From an uncultured Kiritimatiellota bacterium (GTDB lineage: Bacteria; Verrucomicrobiota; Kiritimatiellia; RFP12; DVOR01): a DNA stretch of 64,000 nt. This document shows positions 24,502-33,399 of this stretch, piece after piece. Numbering within the stretch: position 1 is the first letter of the stretch; every line of letters begins with the position of its first letter. The position numbers and the translations under genes were made by a program. Location of the stretch: NCBI GenBank assembly GCA_944391055.1, contig CALXSF010000006.1, positions 101,477-165,476 of the forward strand. The letters run 5' to 3'. Under the pieces are notes generated by a model. It saw nothing but the letters and a program-made list of their open reading frames with translations, was not told the DNA's origin and did not search any database.

Positions 24502-25149
24502 ATGGATCGGATTGCGTTGCGACGATATGCGGGGCCCGCGGCGGCGTGCCTTCTTTTGGCGTTGGCCGCGGCCGCGGCCGTGCTGGCCTTCCCGGGGGCG
24601 CGGGCGGCGCTGGGGACGCCGTGGGCGAACGGCGCGCTGCTGGCGCTGCTGCTGGCGCTGGCCGTCTGCGCCGTGGCGGCGTTGGCGCGGCGGCGTTGGC
24701 TGAGCGCGCTCTTCCACGCCGGCGCGGCGGCGGTGATCGTGGGCGGGGGGATCACCGCCGGGCACGCGGAGACGTGGCAGGTGGCGCTGGTGGACGCGCC
24801 GGCGGAGATCACGCCGCCGGAGTATCGGCGGACGGTGGTGGACGGCGACGTGGCGGAGCTGCGGGGCTTCGCCATCGAGACCTACCCGGACGGGATGCCG
24901 CGCCAGTACCGCACGCGCCTGGCTTTCCCCGAGGGCGAGCGCGAGCTCTCGGTGAACAGGCCGCTGCGCCGCAAGGGCGTGACCTATTATCAGATGTCCT
25001 ACTCGCAGGCGCGCGACCCCTACGGGCGGGCGTGGTGGGCCACGCACCTGACGCTCCGCCGCGACCCCGGCGCGCCGGTGGCCTTCGCGGGCTACGGCCT
25101 GCTGACGCTGGCGGCGCTGGGGATGGCGATCCGGGAGGCGCGGCGATGA
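24502..25149 (+). CDS. ResB-like cytochrome c biogenesis protein
   Basis: A 215-residue membrane protein that resembles a shortened ResB/Ccs1 of system II cytochrome c maturation. Two hydrophobic segments near the N-terminus are followed by a third near residue 70, a periplasmic domain with LRGFAIETYPDGMPRQYRT and RKGVTYYQMSYS, which fit the ResB periplasmic part, and a last helix near the C-terminus. Full-length ResB is 400 or more residues, so this is a compact form. Its pairing with ccsA four bases into its 3' end supports the call. No cytochrome c gene lies in the window. Confidence 0.8.
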   Translation: MDRIALRRYAGPAAACLLLALAAAAAVLAFPGARAALGTPWANGALLALLLALAVCAVAALARRRWLSALFHAGAAAVIVGGGITAGHAETWQVALVDAPAEITPPEYRRTVVDGDVAELRGFAIETYPDGMPRQYRTRLAFPEGERELSVNRPLRRKGVTYYQMSYSQARDPYGRAWWATHLTLRRDPGAPVAFAGYGLLTLAALGMAIREARR

Positions 25150-25874
25150 CGGTGAAGACGGACGCGCTGGGCCTGCTGCTGACCGCGCAGGCGGCGTTGG
25201 CGGCGCTGGGCGTGGCGCTGCCCCGGGCCGTGGGCCGGTGGCTTTGGGGGGCCGTCCTCCCCATTGGGCTCGCCGCGATCGCGCTCCGCTGGGCGCAGGT
25301 GGGCCACCCGCCGATGCGCAACCTCTTCGAGGCGTTCCTCTGGCTGCCCCCCATCCTGGCGGCGGGCACGCTGCTGACGCGTTGGCGCGAGGGGATCTGG
25401 ACGGTGCGGCTGGACGCCGTGCTGGGCTTCGTGGTGGCCTTCCCGCTGGCCTTCGTCTTCTCGGCGGAGGAGGGGCGCCTGCCGCCGGCGTTGCAGAGTC
25501 CGCTCTTCGTGCCGCACGTGCTGGGCTACATGCTGGCCTACGCGTTCATGGCGCGGGCCTTCGCCCTGGAGTGCGCGGGGCAGGCGCGCCCGGCGCGGCG
25601 CTGCCTGGCGTGGGGCTTCTTCCTCATCACGCTCGCGCTCGCGCTGGGGTCGGTCTGGGGCAACGAGGCGTGGGGCGCCTATTGGCAGTGGGACCCCAAG
25701 GAGCAGTGGTCGCTGGCCACGTGGCTGGTCTACGCGGCGCTCTTCCACGTGCGCGCCAGCCGGCCTTGGCGCCTGGCCCTGCTGGGGCTGGGGCTGCTGG
25801 CCATCCTGCTCACCGTCACGTGGATCAACCTTTCCAAGCTTTTCCCGGGGATGCACAGCTATGCCGGGCTCTGA
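25146..25874 (+). CDS. ccsA: Cytochrome c biogenesis protein CcsA/ResC
   Basis: A 242-residue polytopic membrane protein that delivers heme to apocytochrome c in system II. The tryptophan-rich WWD motif is clear as WGAYWQWDPKEQWSLATW near residues 178-195. About eight hydrophobic segments are present and conserved His residues occur in or near helices (for example HVLGYMLAYAFM and LFHVRAS). The ATG overlaps the end of the resB-like gene, and the 3' end overlaps the next gene by 14 bases. The length is at the short end for CcsA. Confidence 0.93.
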   Translation: MTVKTDALGLLLTAQAALAALGVALPRAVGRWLWGAVLPIGLAAIALRWAQVGHPPMRNLFEAFLWLPPILAAGTLLTRWREGIWTVRLDAVLGFVVAFPLAFVFSAEEGRLPPALQSPLFVPHVLGYMLAYAFMARAFALECAGQARPARRCLAWGFFLITLALALGSVWGNEAWGAYWQWDPKEQWSLATWLVYAALFHVRASRPWRLALLGLGLLAILLTVTWINLSKLFPGMHSYAGL

Positions 25875-26661
25875 CCCCAGCGGGCACCCCTTCGTGCGGG
25901 CGTTGGACGACGTCATCGCCGCCTATTCCCTGATGCGCGAGTGCGGGGTCAAGACCCTGCCCGTGGATCCCGGGGCGTGGGCCGCCTTCGCCGCGCCCTC
26001 CCCCGCCCAGGCGATGCCGCGGGTGCCGCCGCCCGCCCAGGCCGAACGCCCCGCCCCGGGCGGCGCCCCCGCCGACACCCCCGCCGACCGCGACGCCGCG
26101 ATGGGGCTGCTGCGCGACGACCTCCGCGCCTGCCGGGCCTGCGCCTACGGCGCGGCCGAGGGGCGGCTCCTCGGCCAGGGCCCCGCCTACAACCCCGACG
26201 TCGCCCTCGTCAACGGCGCCGCGCTCGAGGGCGGCGACCCCGTGGCCGTCGGCTCCCGCCTCGAGGGCGAGGCCGGGGCGCTCCTCGACCGGATGCTCGC
26301 GGCCATCGGCCTGGCCCGGCCCGCGCTCTACGTCACCCACGCCCTCAAGTGCCCCGTCTCCGGCCGCCCCCCGGCCGAGGCGCTCCGCGCCTGCTCCGCC
26401 CACCTGCGGCGCGAGCTGGCGCTGGTCAACCCCCGCGCCATCGTGCTGCTGGGGCCGGTCGCCGCGCGCGCCGTCCACGGCTCCGGCGCCTCCGCCATCG
26501 GCACGGTGGGGCAGTGGGGGCTGCTGGGGCGCATCCCCACCATCGCCCTCCACCATCCCATGCGGCTGCTGCTGGCCGGCGACGCCCTGTCCGTCAACCT
26601 CAAGCGCGAGAACTGGGCCGCCCTCCAAGCCCTGCGCGACCGTCTCCGCCGAACCCCCTGA
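25861..26661 (+). CDS. Uracil-DNA glycosylase superfamily protein (family 4-like), motif 1 degenerate
   Basis: A 266-residue protein of the family 4 uracil-DNA glycosylase type, which removes uracil from DNA and carries a [4Fe-4S] cluster. Likely cluster Cys are CRAC near residue 93 and the pair in HALKCPVSG and LRACSAHL. GEAGALLDRMLAAIG, YVTHALKC and the HHPMRLLL end motif fit. However the catalytic motif 1, normally GEAPG-x-x-E, reads VNGAALEGGD here, so activity is in doubt. The first 75 residues are a Pro/Ala-rich extension. It overlaps ccsA by 14 bases and is followed ten bases later by murA. Confidence 0.8.
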   Translation: MPGSDPSGHPFVRALDDVIAAYSLMRECGVKTLPVDPGAWAAFAAPSPAQAMPRVPPPAQAERPAPGGAPADTPADRDAAMGLLRDDLRACRACAYGAAEGRLLGQGPAYNPDVALVNGAALEGGDPVAVGSRLEGEAGALLDRMLAAIGLARPALYVTHALKCPVSGRPPAEALRACSAHLRRELALVNPRAIVLLGPVAARAVHGSGASAIGTVGQWGLLGRIPTIALHHPMRLLLAGDALSVNLKRENWAALQALRDRLRRTP

Positions 26662-26670
26662 GGCCCCGTC

Positions 26671-27969
26671 ATGTCCAAGCTCATCATCCGGGGCGGCAAG
26701 CCCCTCTCCGGCCGCCACGTTGCCCCCGGCAACAAGAACGCCGCCCTCCCCATGCTCGCCGCCGCCCTCCTCGCCGACGAGCCCGTCACCCTCGACAACC
26801 TCCCCGACATCGCCGACGTCCGCGTGATGGCCGAGGGGCTGCGCGCCCTTGGCGCCAAGGTCTCGGGCGACCTCGCCGCCCACACCCTCACCATCGACCC
26901 CCGCCGCCTCCGCGCCGACCCCGACGTCCCCGCCGCCATCTGCGCCCGCATCCGCACCTCCTTCCTCTTCGCCGGACCGATGGTGGCCCGGATGCGCCGC
27001 ATCCGCCTGCGCGGGGCGCCCGGCGGCGACAGCATCGGGCGTCGTCGGCTCGACACCCACGTCAACGGCCTGCGCGCCCTCGGCGCCAAGGTCACCCTCC
27101 GCAAGGGCGGCGCCGCCACGCTCGCGGCGCCCGAGGGGCTGCGCGCCGCCGACTTCATGCTCGACGAGGCCTCCGTCATGGCCACCGAGAACCTCGTCAT
27201 GGCCGCCGCCACCGCCCCCGGCCGCACCGTCCTCTACAACACCGCCTGCGAGCCCCACGTCCAAGACCTCTGCCGGATGCTCAACGCCATGGGCGCGGAC
27301 ATCTCGGGCATCGGCACCAACCGGCTCGTCATCCAGGGCGTCCCGCGGCTGGGCGGGGGTCGGTTCCGTGTCGGGGGCGACGCCATCGAGGCCGCCTCCT
27401 ACCTGGTCGCCGCCGCCGCCACGGGCGGTTCGCTCACCCTGGCGGGCGTCTCGCCCGCCGACATGGCCGTCCTCGAGCCCACCTTCCGCAAGTTCGGCGT
27501 GCGCTGGCACTGGGAGGCCGATGGCTCCCTCCGCCTGCCCCCGCGCCAGCGTCTGCGCACCGCTTATGACCTCGGCGCCGCCATCCCCAAGATCGAGGAC
27601 GGCCCCTGGCCCATGCTCCCCTCCGACCTCCTCAGCGTCCTCATCGTCTTGGCCACCCAGACGCGCGGCACCGAGCTCTTCTTCGAGAAGATGTTCGAGA
27701 GCCGCCTCTACTTCGTCGACCACCTCATCGGCATGGGCGCCAAGATCGTGCAGTGCGACCCGCACCGCGCCGTCGTCACCGGCCCCACCGCGCTCCAGGC
27801 CTCCACCGTCACCAGCCCGGACATCCGCGCCGGCATGGCCCTCATCATCGCCGCCCTCTGCGCCAAGGGGCAGACCGTCATCCACAACGCCGAATCCATC
27901 GACCGCGGCTACGAGGCCGTCGAGGCCAACCTCCGCGCGCTCGGCGCCGACGTGACGCGCGAGGCGTGA
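26671..27969 (+). CDS. murA: UDP-N-acetylglucosamine 1-carboxyvinyltransferase with Cys-to-Asp active site
   Basis: A 432-residue enzyme for the first committed step of peptidoglycan synthesis, moving enolpyruvate from PEP to UDP-GlcNAc. Lys22-Asn23 lie in PGNKNAALP, and the two-domain inside-out barrel length fits. In most MurA the flexible loop holds a catalytic Cys (PGGC-x-IG); here it reads PGGDSIGRRRLDTH, with Asp120 in its place. The same change in Mycobacterium and Chlamydia MurA keeps the enzyme active and makes it insensitive to fosfomycin, so that property is expected here. No Shine-Dalgarno site is obvious; it is ten bases behind the udg-like gene. Confidence 0.95.
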   Translation: MSKLIIRGGKPLSGRHVAPGNKNAALPMLAAALLADEPVTLDNLPDIADVRVMAEGLRALGAKVSGDLAAHTLTIDPRRLRADPDVPAAICARIRTSFLFAGPMVARMRRIRLRGAPGGDSIGRRRLDTHVNGLRALGAKVTLRKGGAATLAAPEGLRAADFMLDEASVMATENLVMAAATAPGRTVLYNTACEPHVQDLCRMLNAMGADISGIGTNRLVIQGVPRLGGGRFRVGGDAIEAASYLVAAAATGGSLTLAGVSPADMAVLEPTFRKFGVRWHWEADGSLRLPPRQRLRTAYDLGAAIPKIEDGPWPMLPSDLLSVLIVLATQTRGTELFFEKMFESRLYFVDHLIGMGAKIVQCDPHRAVVTGPTALQASTVTSPDIRAGMALIIAALCAKGQTVIHNAESIDRGYEAVEANLRALGADVTREA

Positions 27970-27983
27970 GCGCGCGTTTTCTG

Positions 27984-27989
27984 TATAAT
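27984..27989 (+). promoter_or_regulatory. -10 element, leaderless spacing, for the first lipoprotein gene
   Basis: A perfect TATAAT ends seven bases before the ATG at 27997. It is preceded by CTG directly, so the extended TGN is offset by one base. No Shine-Dalgarno site is present. Confidence 0.6.
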
Positions 27990-27996
27990 GGGGCGC

Positions 27997-28377
27997 ATGA
28001 GACATATCCTGACACTGGTATTGTTGGCGGCCTTGGCGGGCGGCTGCATCTGGAACCGCGCCAAGGTGAACGACGCCTCGGTGGCGGCGCGCGTCTCGCG
28101 CGTGGCGCCGGGGAAGACCCATGCCTCCGAGCTGCCCGGCCTGCTGGGCGCGGAGCCGACGGCGGTCATCCCGCTGCGCGATGGGCAGACGCTCTATGGC
28201 TGGGCCTACGGCGACGCCAAGACCGAGGGGCTCTCGCTCATCCTCGTGACGCTGACGAAGACCAACTCCGCCTTCGCCTCGGTGTATGTCCTGGCCGACG
28301 CGCAGGGGGTGGTGCGGCGCGTGCAGGCCACCCCGCCGCCCGAGGTGGCGTGGGAGACGTGGCCCTTCGGCGAGTGA
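27997..28377 (+). CDS. Small lipoprotein, BamE/SmpA-like
   Basis: A 126-residue predicted lipoprotein: signal peptide ending in the lipobox LAGGC, with Cys at residue 17. The mature part has VAPGKTHASELPGLLGAEP followed by a beta-rich stretch with GWAYGD and ASVYVLADAQGVVRRV, a helix-then-strands order like the BamE/SmpA fold that helps assemble outer-membrane proteins. Similarity is by pattern only. It is the first of three tandem lipoprotein genes; the next starts four bases after its stop. Confidence 0.75.
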   Translation: MRHILTLVLLAALAGGCIWNRAKVNDASVAARVSRVAPGKTHASELPGLLGAEPTAVIPLRDGQTLYGWAYGDAKTEGLSLILVTLTKTNSAFASVYVLADAQGVVRRVQATPPPEVAWETWPFGE

Positions 28378-28380
28378 CCC

Positions 28381-28797
28381 ATGCGCGGCGCCCTCTTCCT
28401 GGCTTTCCTCGCCCTCGCCTCCGGGTGCACGGTCTCGCGGGTTTGCGTGAACCCCGGCGCGGCCGCGGCGGACACCGCGTGGATCGAGCCCGGGCGGACG
28501 ACCTTCGCGGAGGTCACGGCGCGTCTGGGCTTCCCGCCGCCCTCGGGGCGGGTGGACGCCGCGCCGGCGGCGATCGCCCCCGACGCGCTCCACTGGCGCA
28601 CGCTCGACACACGCCTCTGGGAACTGAAAATCGGCTACGTCGTCTACCCCATCTTCCGCCGTTCGCGCACGGTGACGTCGGAGGACTTGCTGATCCGCTT
28701 CGACAAGGCGGGCCGGGTGGCGCTGGTCTCGCGCGTGCGGCAGCGCGGCGACGCCTTCGAGGTGCTCGACTTCCGCCGCGCGGGGGCGGCGCCATGA
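28381..28797 (+). CDS. Small lipoprotein, second of three
   Basis: A 138-residue predicted lipoprotein with signal peptide and lipobox LASGC (Cys16). The mature domain repeats the plan of its upstream neighbour: IEPGRTTFAEVTARLGFP, then beta strands including LLIRFDKAGRVALVSRV. That shared PG-x-T then LG-x-P pattern suggests the two are old duplicates with BamE-like folds. It starts three bases after the previous stop and its end overlaps the next ATG. Confidence 0.72.
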   Translation: MRGALFLAFLALASGCTVSRVCVNPGAAAADTAWIEPGRTTFAEVTARLGFPPPSGRVDAAPAAIAPDALHWRTLDTRLWELKIGYVVYPIFRRSRTVTSEDLLIRFDKAGRVALVSRVRQRGDAFEVLDFRRAGAAP

Positions 28798-29102
28798 GGG
28801 CGGGGCTTGCGCTGGCGGCCCTGCTGTCCGCGGCGGGCTGCGTCTCCGAGCGGGCGGGCGCGCCCCGGGACGCCGCGCCGCCGCCCAGCCTGACGCTGCG
28901 CGAGGCGGTGGAGGCCTACGGCAACCCGACCCTCCTGCGCGCGCTCCCCGATGGCGGGCTGGAGGGCGTCTGGCCGGGGACGGAGACCTCCGGCTGGGCC
29001 TTCGAGGTGAGCGTCTGGGGCGTGCGGCTGCTGCGCGTGGGCCGGACGGGGACGCAGGGCGGGGCGCTGCGCCTGCGCATGGGGCAGGCGGCATGGATCT
29101 GA
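28794..29102 (+). CDS. Small lipoprotein, third of three
   Basis: A 102-residue predicted lipoprotein with lipobox SAAGC (Cys16). It has a helix with LTLREAVEAYGNPTLLRA, then strands with EGVWPGTETSGWAFEV and LRVGRTG. It lacks the PG-x-T turn of its two neighbours but keeps the same order of elements. The ATG overlaps the previous stop and its last ten bases overlap hrpB. Function unknown; an outer-membrane role is inferred from the lipobox and the neighbours. Confidence 0.68.
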   Translation: MRAGLALAALLSAAGCVSERAGAPRDAAPPPSLTLREAVEAYGNPTLLRALPDGGLEGVWPGTETSGWAFEVSVWGVRLLRVGRTGTQGGALRLRMGQAAWI

Positions 29103-31438
29103 CGGCGCTGAAGGCGGCCCTGGCCGCGAACGAACCCGTCGCCCTCTCCGCCGCGCCCGGCACGGGCAAGACCACCCGCGTGCCCCCCGCGCTCTTGGGC
29201 GAGCCGTGGCTCGAGGGCCGAAAGATCCTTGTCCTCGAGCCGCGCCGGCTGGCCGCCCGCCGCGCCGCGCAGTTCATCGCCGGGCGGTTGGGCGAGGCCC
29301 CCGGCGAGACCGTCGGCTGGCAGGTGCGCCTGGAGCGGTGCGTCGGGCCGCGCACGCGCATCGAGTTCCTCACCGAGGGCCTCCTGGCCCGCCGCATCCT
29401 TGCCGACCCCGAGTTGGCGGACGTGGGGCTGATCGTCTTCGATGAGTTCCACGAGCGCGCCTTGGCGCTGGATCTCTCCTTCGCCTTGGCGCGGGAGGTG
29501 CGCGAGGCCCTCCGCCCCGACCTCCGGCTCCTCGTGATGTCCGCCACCCTGCCCGAGGGCGTCCTGCCCGGCGCGCGCCGCATCCACCTGCCCGCCAAGG
29601 CCTTCCCCGTTGAGATCCGCCACCTGCCGGGCGTGACGCCCGTGGCCGCCGCCCTCCGCGCCCTCCGCGAGGAAAGCGGCTCCGTCCTGGTCTTCCTGCC
29701 CGGCGAGGCCGAGATCCGCGCCGCCGCCGAGGCCCTCCGCGCCGAAACGCTCCCGCCCGACGTCCGCGTCGCCCCGCTCTACGCCGCCCTCGACCGCCGC
29801 GAGCAGGACTTCGCCGTCGCCCCGCCCGCCCCCGGCACGCGCAAGGTCGTGCTGGCCACCTCCATCGCCGAGAGCTCGCTCACCATCGAGGGCATCCGCG
29901 TCGTCGTGGACAGTGGGCTGGCGCGCGTCCCCCGCTACGCCCCCCGCAACGGTCTCACCCGCCTGGTCACCGTCCGAATCCCCCTTGACCGCGCCGCCCA
30001 ACGCGCCGGGCGCGCCGGGCGCCTCTGCCCCGGCGTCTGCCTGCGCCTCTGGGACGCCCGCGAGGAGGCCGCCCTCCCGAAGTCCTCCCAGCCCGAGATC
30101 CTCGACGCCGACCTCACCCAGACCGCCCTGCTCTGCGCCGAATGGGGCTCCGCCGACCTCCCCTGGCCCACGCCGCCCCCGCCCTCCGCCTGGGCCCGCG
30201 CCCAAGCCACCCTCCGCGCGCTCGGCGCGACCGACGCCTCGGGCCGGATCACCGACCTCGGCCGCGCGATGGCCCGCTTCCCCGTCCATCCCGCCCTTGC
30301 GGCCATGATGCTGCGCCTGCGCGCCGTCGACCGCGCGGGCGGGGCGCTGCTGGCCGCCATCCTCACCGAGGGCGAGAAACTCCCCCGCCTCCGCGCCCTC
30401 CACGATTTCCGCCGCGTCATCGAGGAGGTCCTCCGCGAACGCCCGCGCGACCTCTGGCGCCTGGCCGGGCGCTGGGCCGGCGGCGACCCCGTCCCCCGCC
30501 TTTCGCCCGACGCCCTCGCGCCCTATCTGCTCTGGGCCTTCCCCGGCCATCTCGCCCGCCGCCGCGGCGGGGTGGGGCGCTATCTGCTCGCCGAGGGCTT
30601 CGGCGCGGCCCTCCCCCCCGACTCCCCCCTCCTCAACGCCGAATGGCTCGTGGCCGCCCGCATGAGCGACGCCGAGGCCGAGGCCCGCCTGCTCTGGGCC
30701 GCCCCCGTCGCCCTGGAGGACGCCCTGGCCCTCCTCCCCACCGAGACCGCCCCCCGCGTGGCGTGGGACAAGGCCGCCGGCCGCCTCGTCGCCGCCGAGG
30801 AGACGCGCCTGGGCGCCATCGTCCTCAAGTCCCGCCCCCTCCGCGAGATCCCCCCCGACCTGCGCGCCGAGGCCGAGCGCTGCCGCCTGCGCCAACAGGG
30901 GCTGCCTTGGGACAAGGCCTCCGAATCCCTCGCCCGGCGCCTTGCCTTCCTGCGCGCCGCCCTCCCCGAGGAAGACTGGCCCGCGCCCGACGACGAGGCC
31001 CTCCTCGACCTCCTGGCGCAGAGCCCCGGCCTGACGCTGCACGACGCCCTCCGCGCGCTGCTCGCCCGCTCCGGCCACGACGAACGCGCGCTCGACGCCC
31101 TCGCGCCCACCCGCTTCGCCGTCCCCAGCGGCTCGGCCATGCAGATCCGCTACGACGCGCCCCAGCCCTACGTCGCCGTCCGCATCCAAGAGGTCTTCGG
31201 CCTCAAGGCCACCCCGCGCCTCGCCCGGGGGCGCGTCCCGCTCCTGCTCCACCTGCTCTCCCCCGCCCAACGCCCCGTCCAGATCACCGCCGACCTGGCC
31301 TCCTTCTGGGCCACCGGCTACGCCCAGGTCCGCAAGGATCTCCGCGGCCGCTATCCCCGGCACTACTGGCCCGAGGACCCCACCCAGGCCATCCCCACCC
31401 GCCGCGTCCGCCCCGCGCCCGGCCCGCGCATGGTATAA
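29093..31438 (+). CDS. hrpB: ATP-dependent helicase HrpB
   Basis: A 781-residue DEAH-type superfamily 2 helicase. Walker A is APGTGKTT at residues 21-28, motif II is DEFH in IVFDEFHERALALD, motif III is SATL, and motif VI is QRAGRAGR. The long C-terminal part, with PRHYWPEDP near the end, is the HrpB-specific domain. Its cellular role is poorly known even in model bacteria. The ATG lies inside the third lipoprotein gene; the last codons contain the promoter of uup. Confidence 0.94.
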   Translation: MDLTALKAALAANEPVALSAAPGTGKTTRVPPALLGEPWLEGRKILVLEPRRLAARRAAQFIAGRLGEAPGETVGWQVRLERCVGPRTRIEFLTEGLLARRILADPELADVGLIVFDEFHERALALDLSFALAREVREALRPDLRLLVMSATLPEGVLPGARRIHLPAKAFPVEIRHLPGVTPVAAALRALREESGSVLVFLPGEAEIRAAAEALRAETLPPDVRVAPLYAALDRREQDFAVAPPAPGTRKVVLATSIAESSLTIEGIRVVVDSGLARVPRYAPRNGLTRLVTVRIPLDRAAQRAGRAGRLCPGVCLRLWDAREEAALPKSSQPEILDADLTQTALLCAEWGSADLPWPTPPPPSAWARAQATLRALGATDASGRITDLGRAMARFPVHPALAAMMLRLRAVDRAGGALLAAILTEGEKLPRLRALHDFRRVIEEVLRERPRDLWRLAGRWAGGDPVPRLSPDALAPYLLWAFPGHLARRRGGVGRYLLAEGFGAALPPDSPLLNAEWLVAARMSDAEAEARLLWAAPVALEDALALLPTETAPRVAWDKAAGRLVAAEETRLGAIVLKSRPLREIPPDLRAEAERCRLRQQGLPWDKASESLARRLAFLRAALPEEDWPAPDDEALLDLLAQSPGLTLHDALRALLARSGHDERALDALAPTRFAVPSGSAMQIRYDAPQPYVAVRIQEVFGLKATPRLARGRVPLLLHLLSPAQRPVQITADLASFWATGYAQVRKDLRGRYPRHYWPEDPTQAIPTRRVRPAPGPRMV

Positions 31439-31439
31439 T
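31431..31439 (+). promoter_or_regulatory. Extended -10 element, leaderless spacing, for uup
   Basis: TGG-TATAAT at the very end of hrpB, seven bases before the ATG at 31447. The spacer GGGGGGC is the same as that of the unrelated PHP gene at 44967. Confidence 0.62.
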
Positions 31440-31446
31440 GGGGGGC

Positions 31447-33216
<1,770 letters not shown>

Positions 33217-33279
33217 CCGCGCCGCGCCCGATTTTGGAACCGCAAAAATAACTCCGCCTCGGGCAAGGGAATAAAACTC

Positions 33280-33308
33280 TTGACCGGGGGGGGGGTAAGT
33301 ATTATAAT
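33280..33308 (+). promoter_or_regulatory. Sigma70-type promoter of the giant surface protein
   Basis: TTGACC at 33280-33285 and TATAAT at 33303-33308 with the ideal 17-base spacer, which is unusually made of ten G followed by TAAGTAT. It lies 91 bases upstream of the ATG, much farther than other promoters here, leaving a real 5' leader. Confidence 0.8.
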
Positions 33309-33399
33309 AGTGGCCATTCTGAAAGACCCCTACCGGGGCTTGCCTGCGGTGTCGCGCGGGCCTGTTTTGGAGACGGGAGCCAAACCAAGGAGTGGCACG

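Noticed and set aside
25825..29598. A 1257-residue minus-strand frame across ccsA to hrpB
   Set aside because: It crosses several genes with clear motifs on the other strand and shows only bias-driven composition.
33286..33295. The run of ten G in the spacer of the giant gene's promoter as a phase-variable tract
   Set aside because: Homopolymer tracts between -35 and -10 do drive phase variation in some pathogens, but one instance cannot show length variation; read-level length heterogeneity would be needed.
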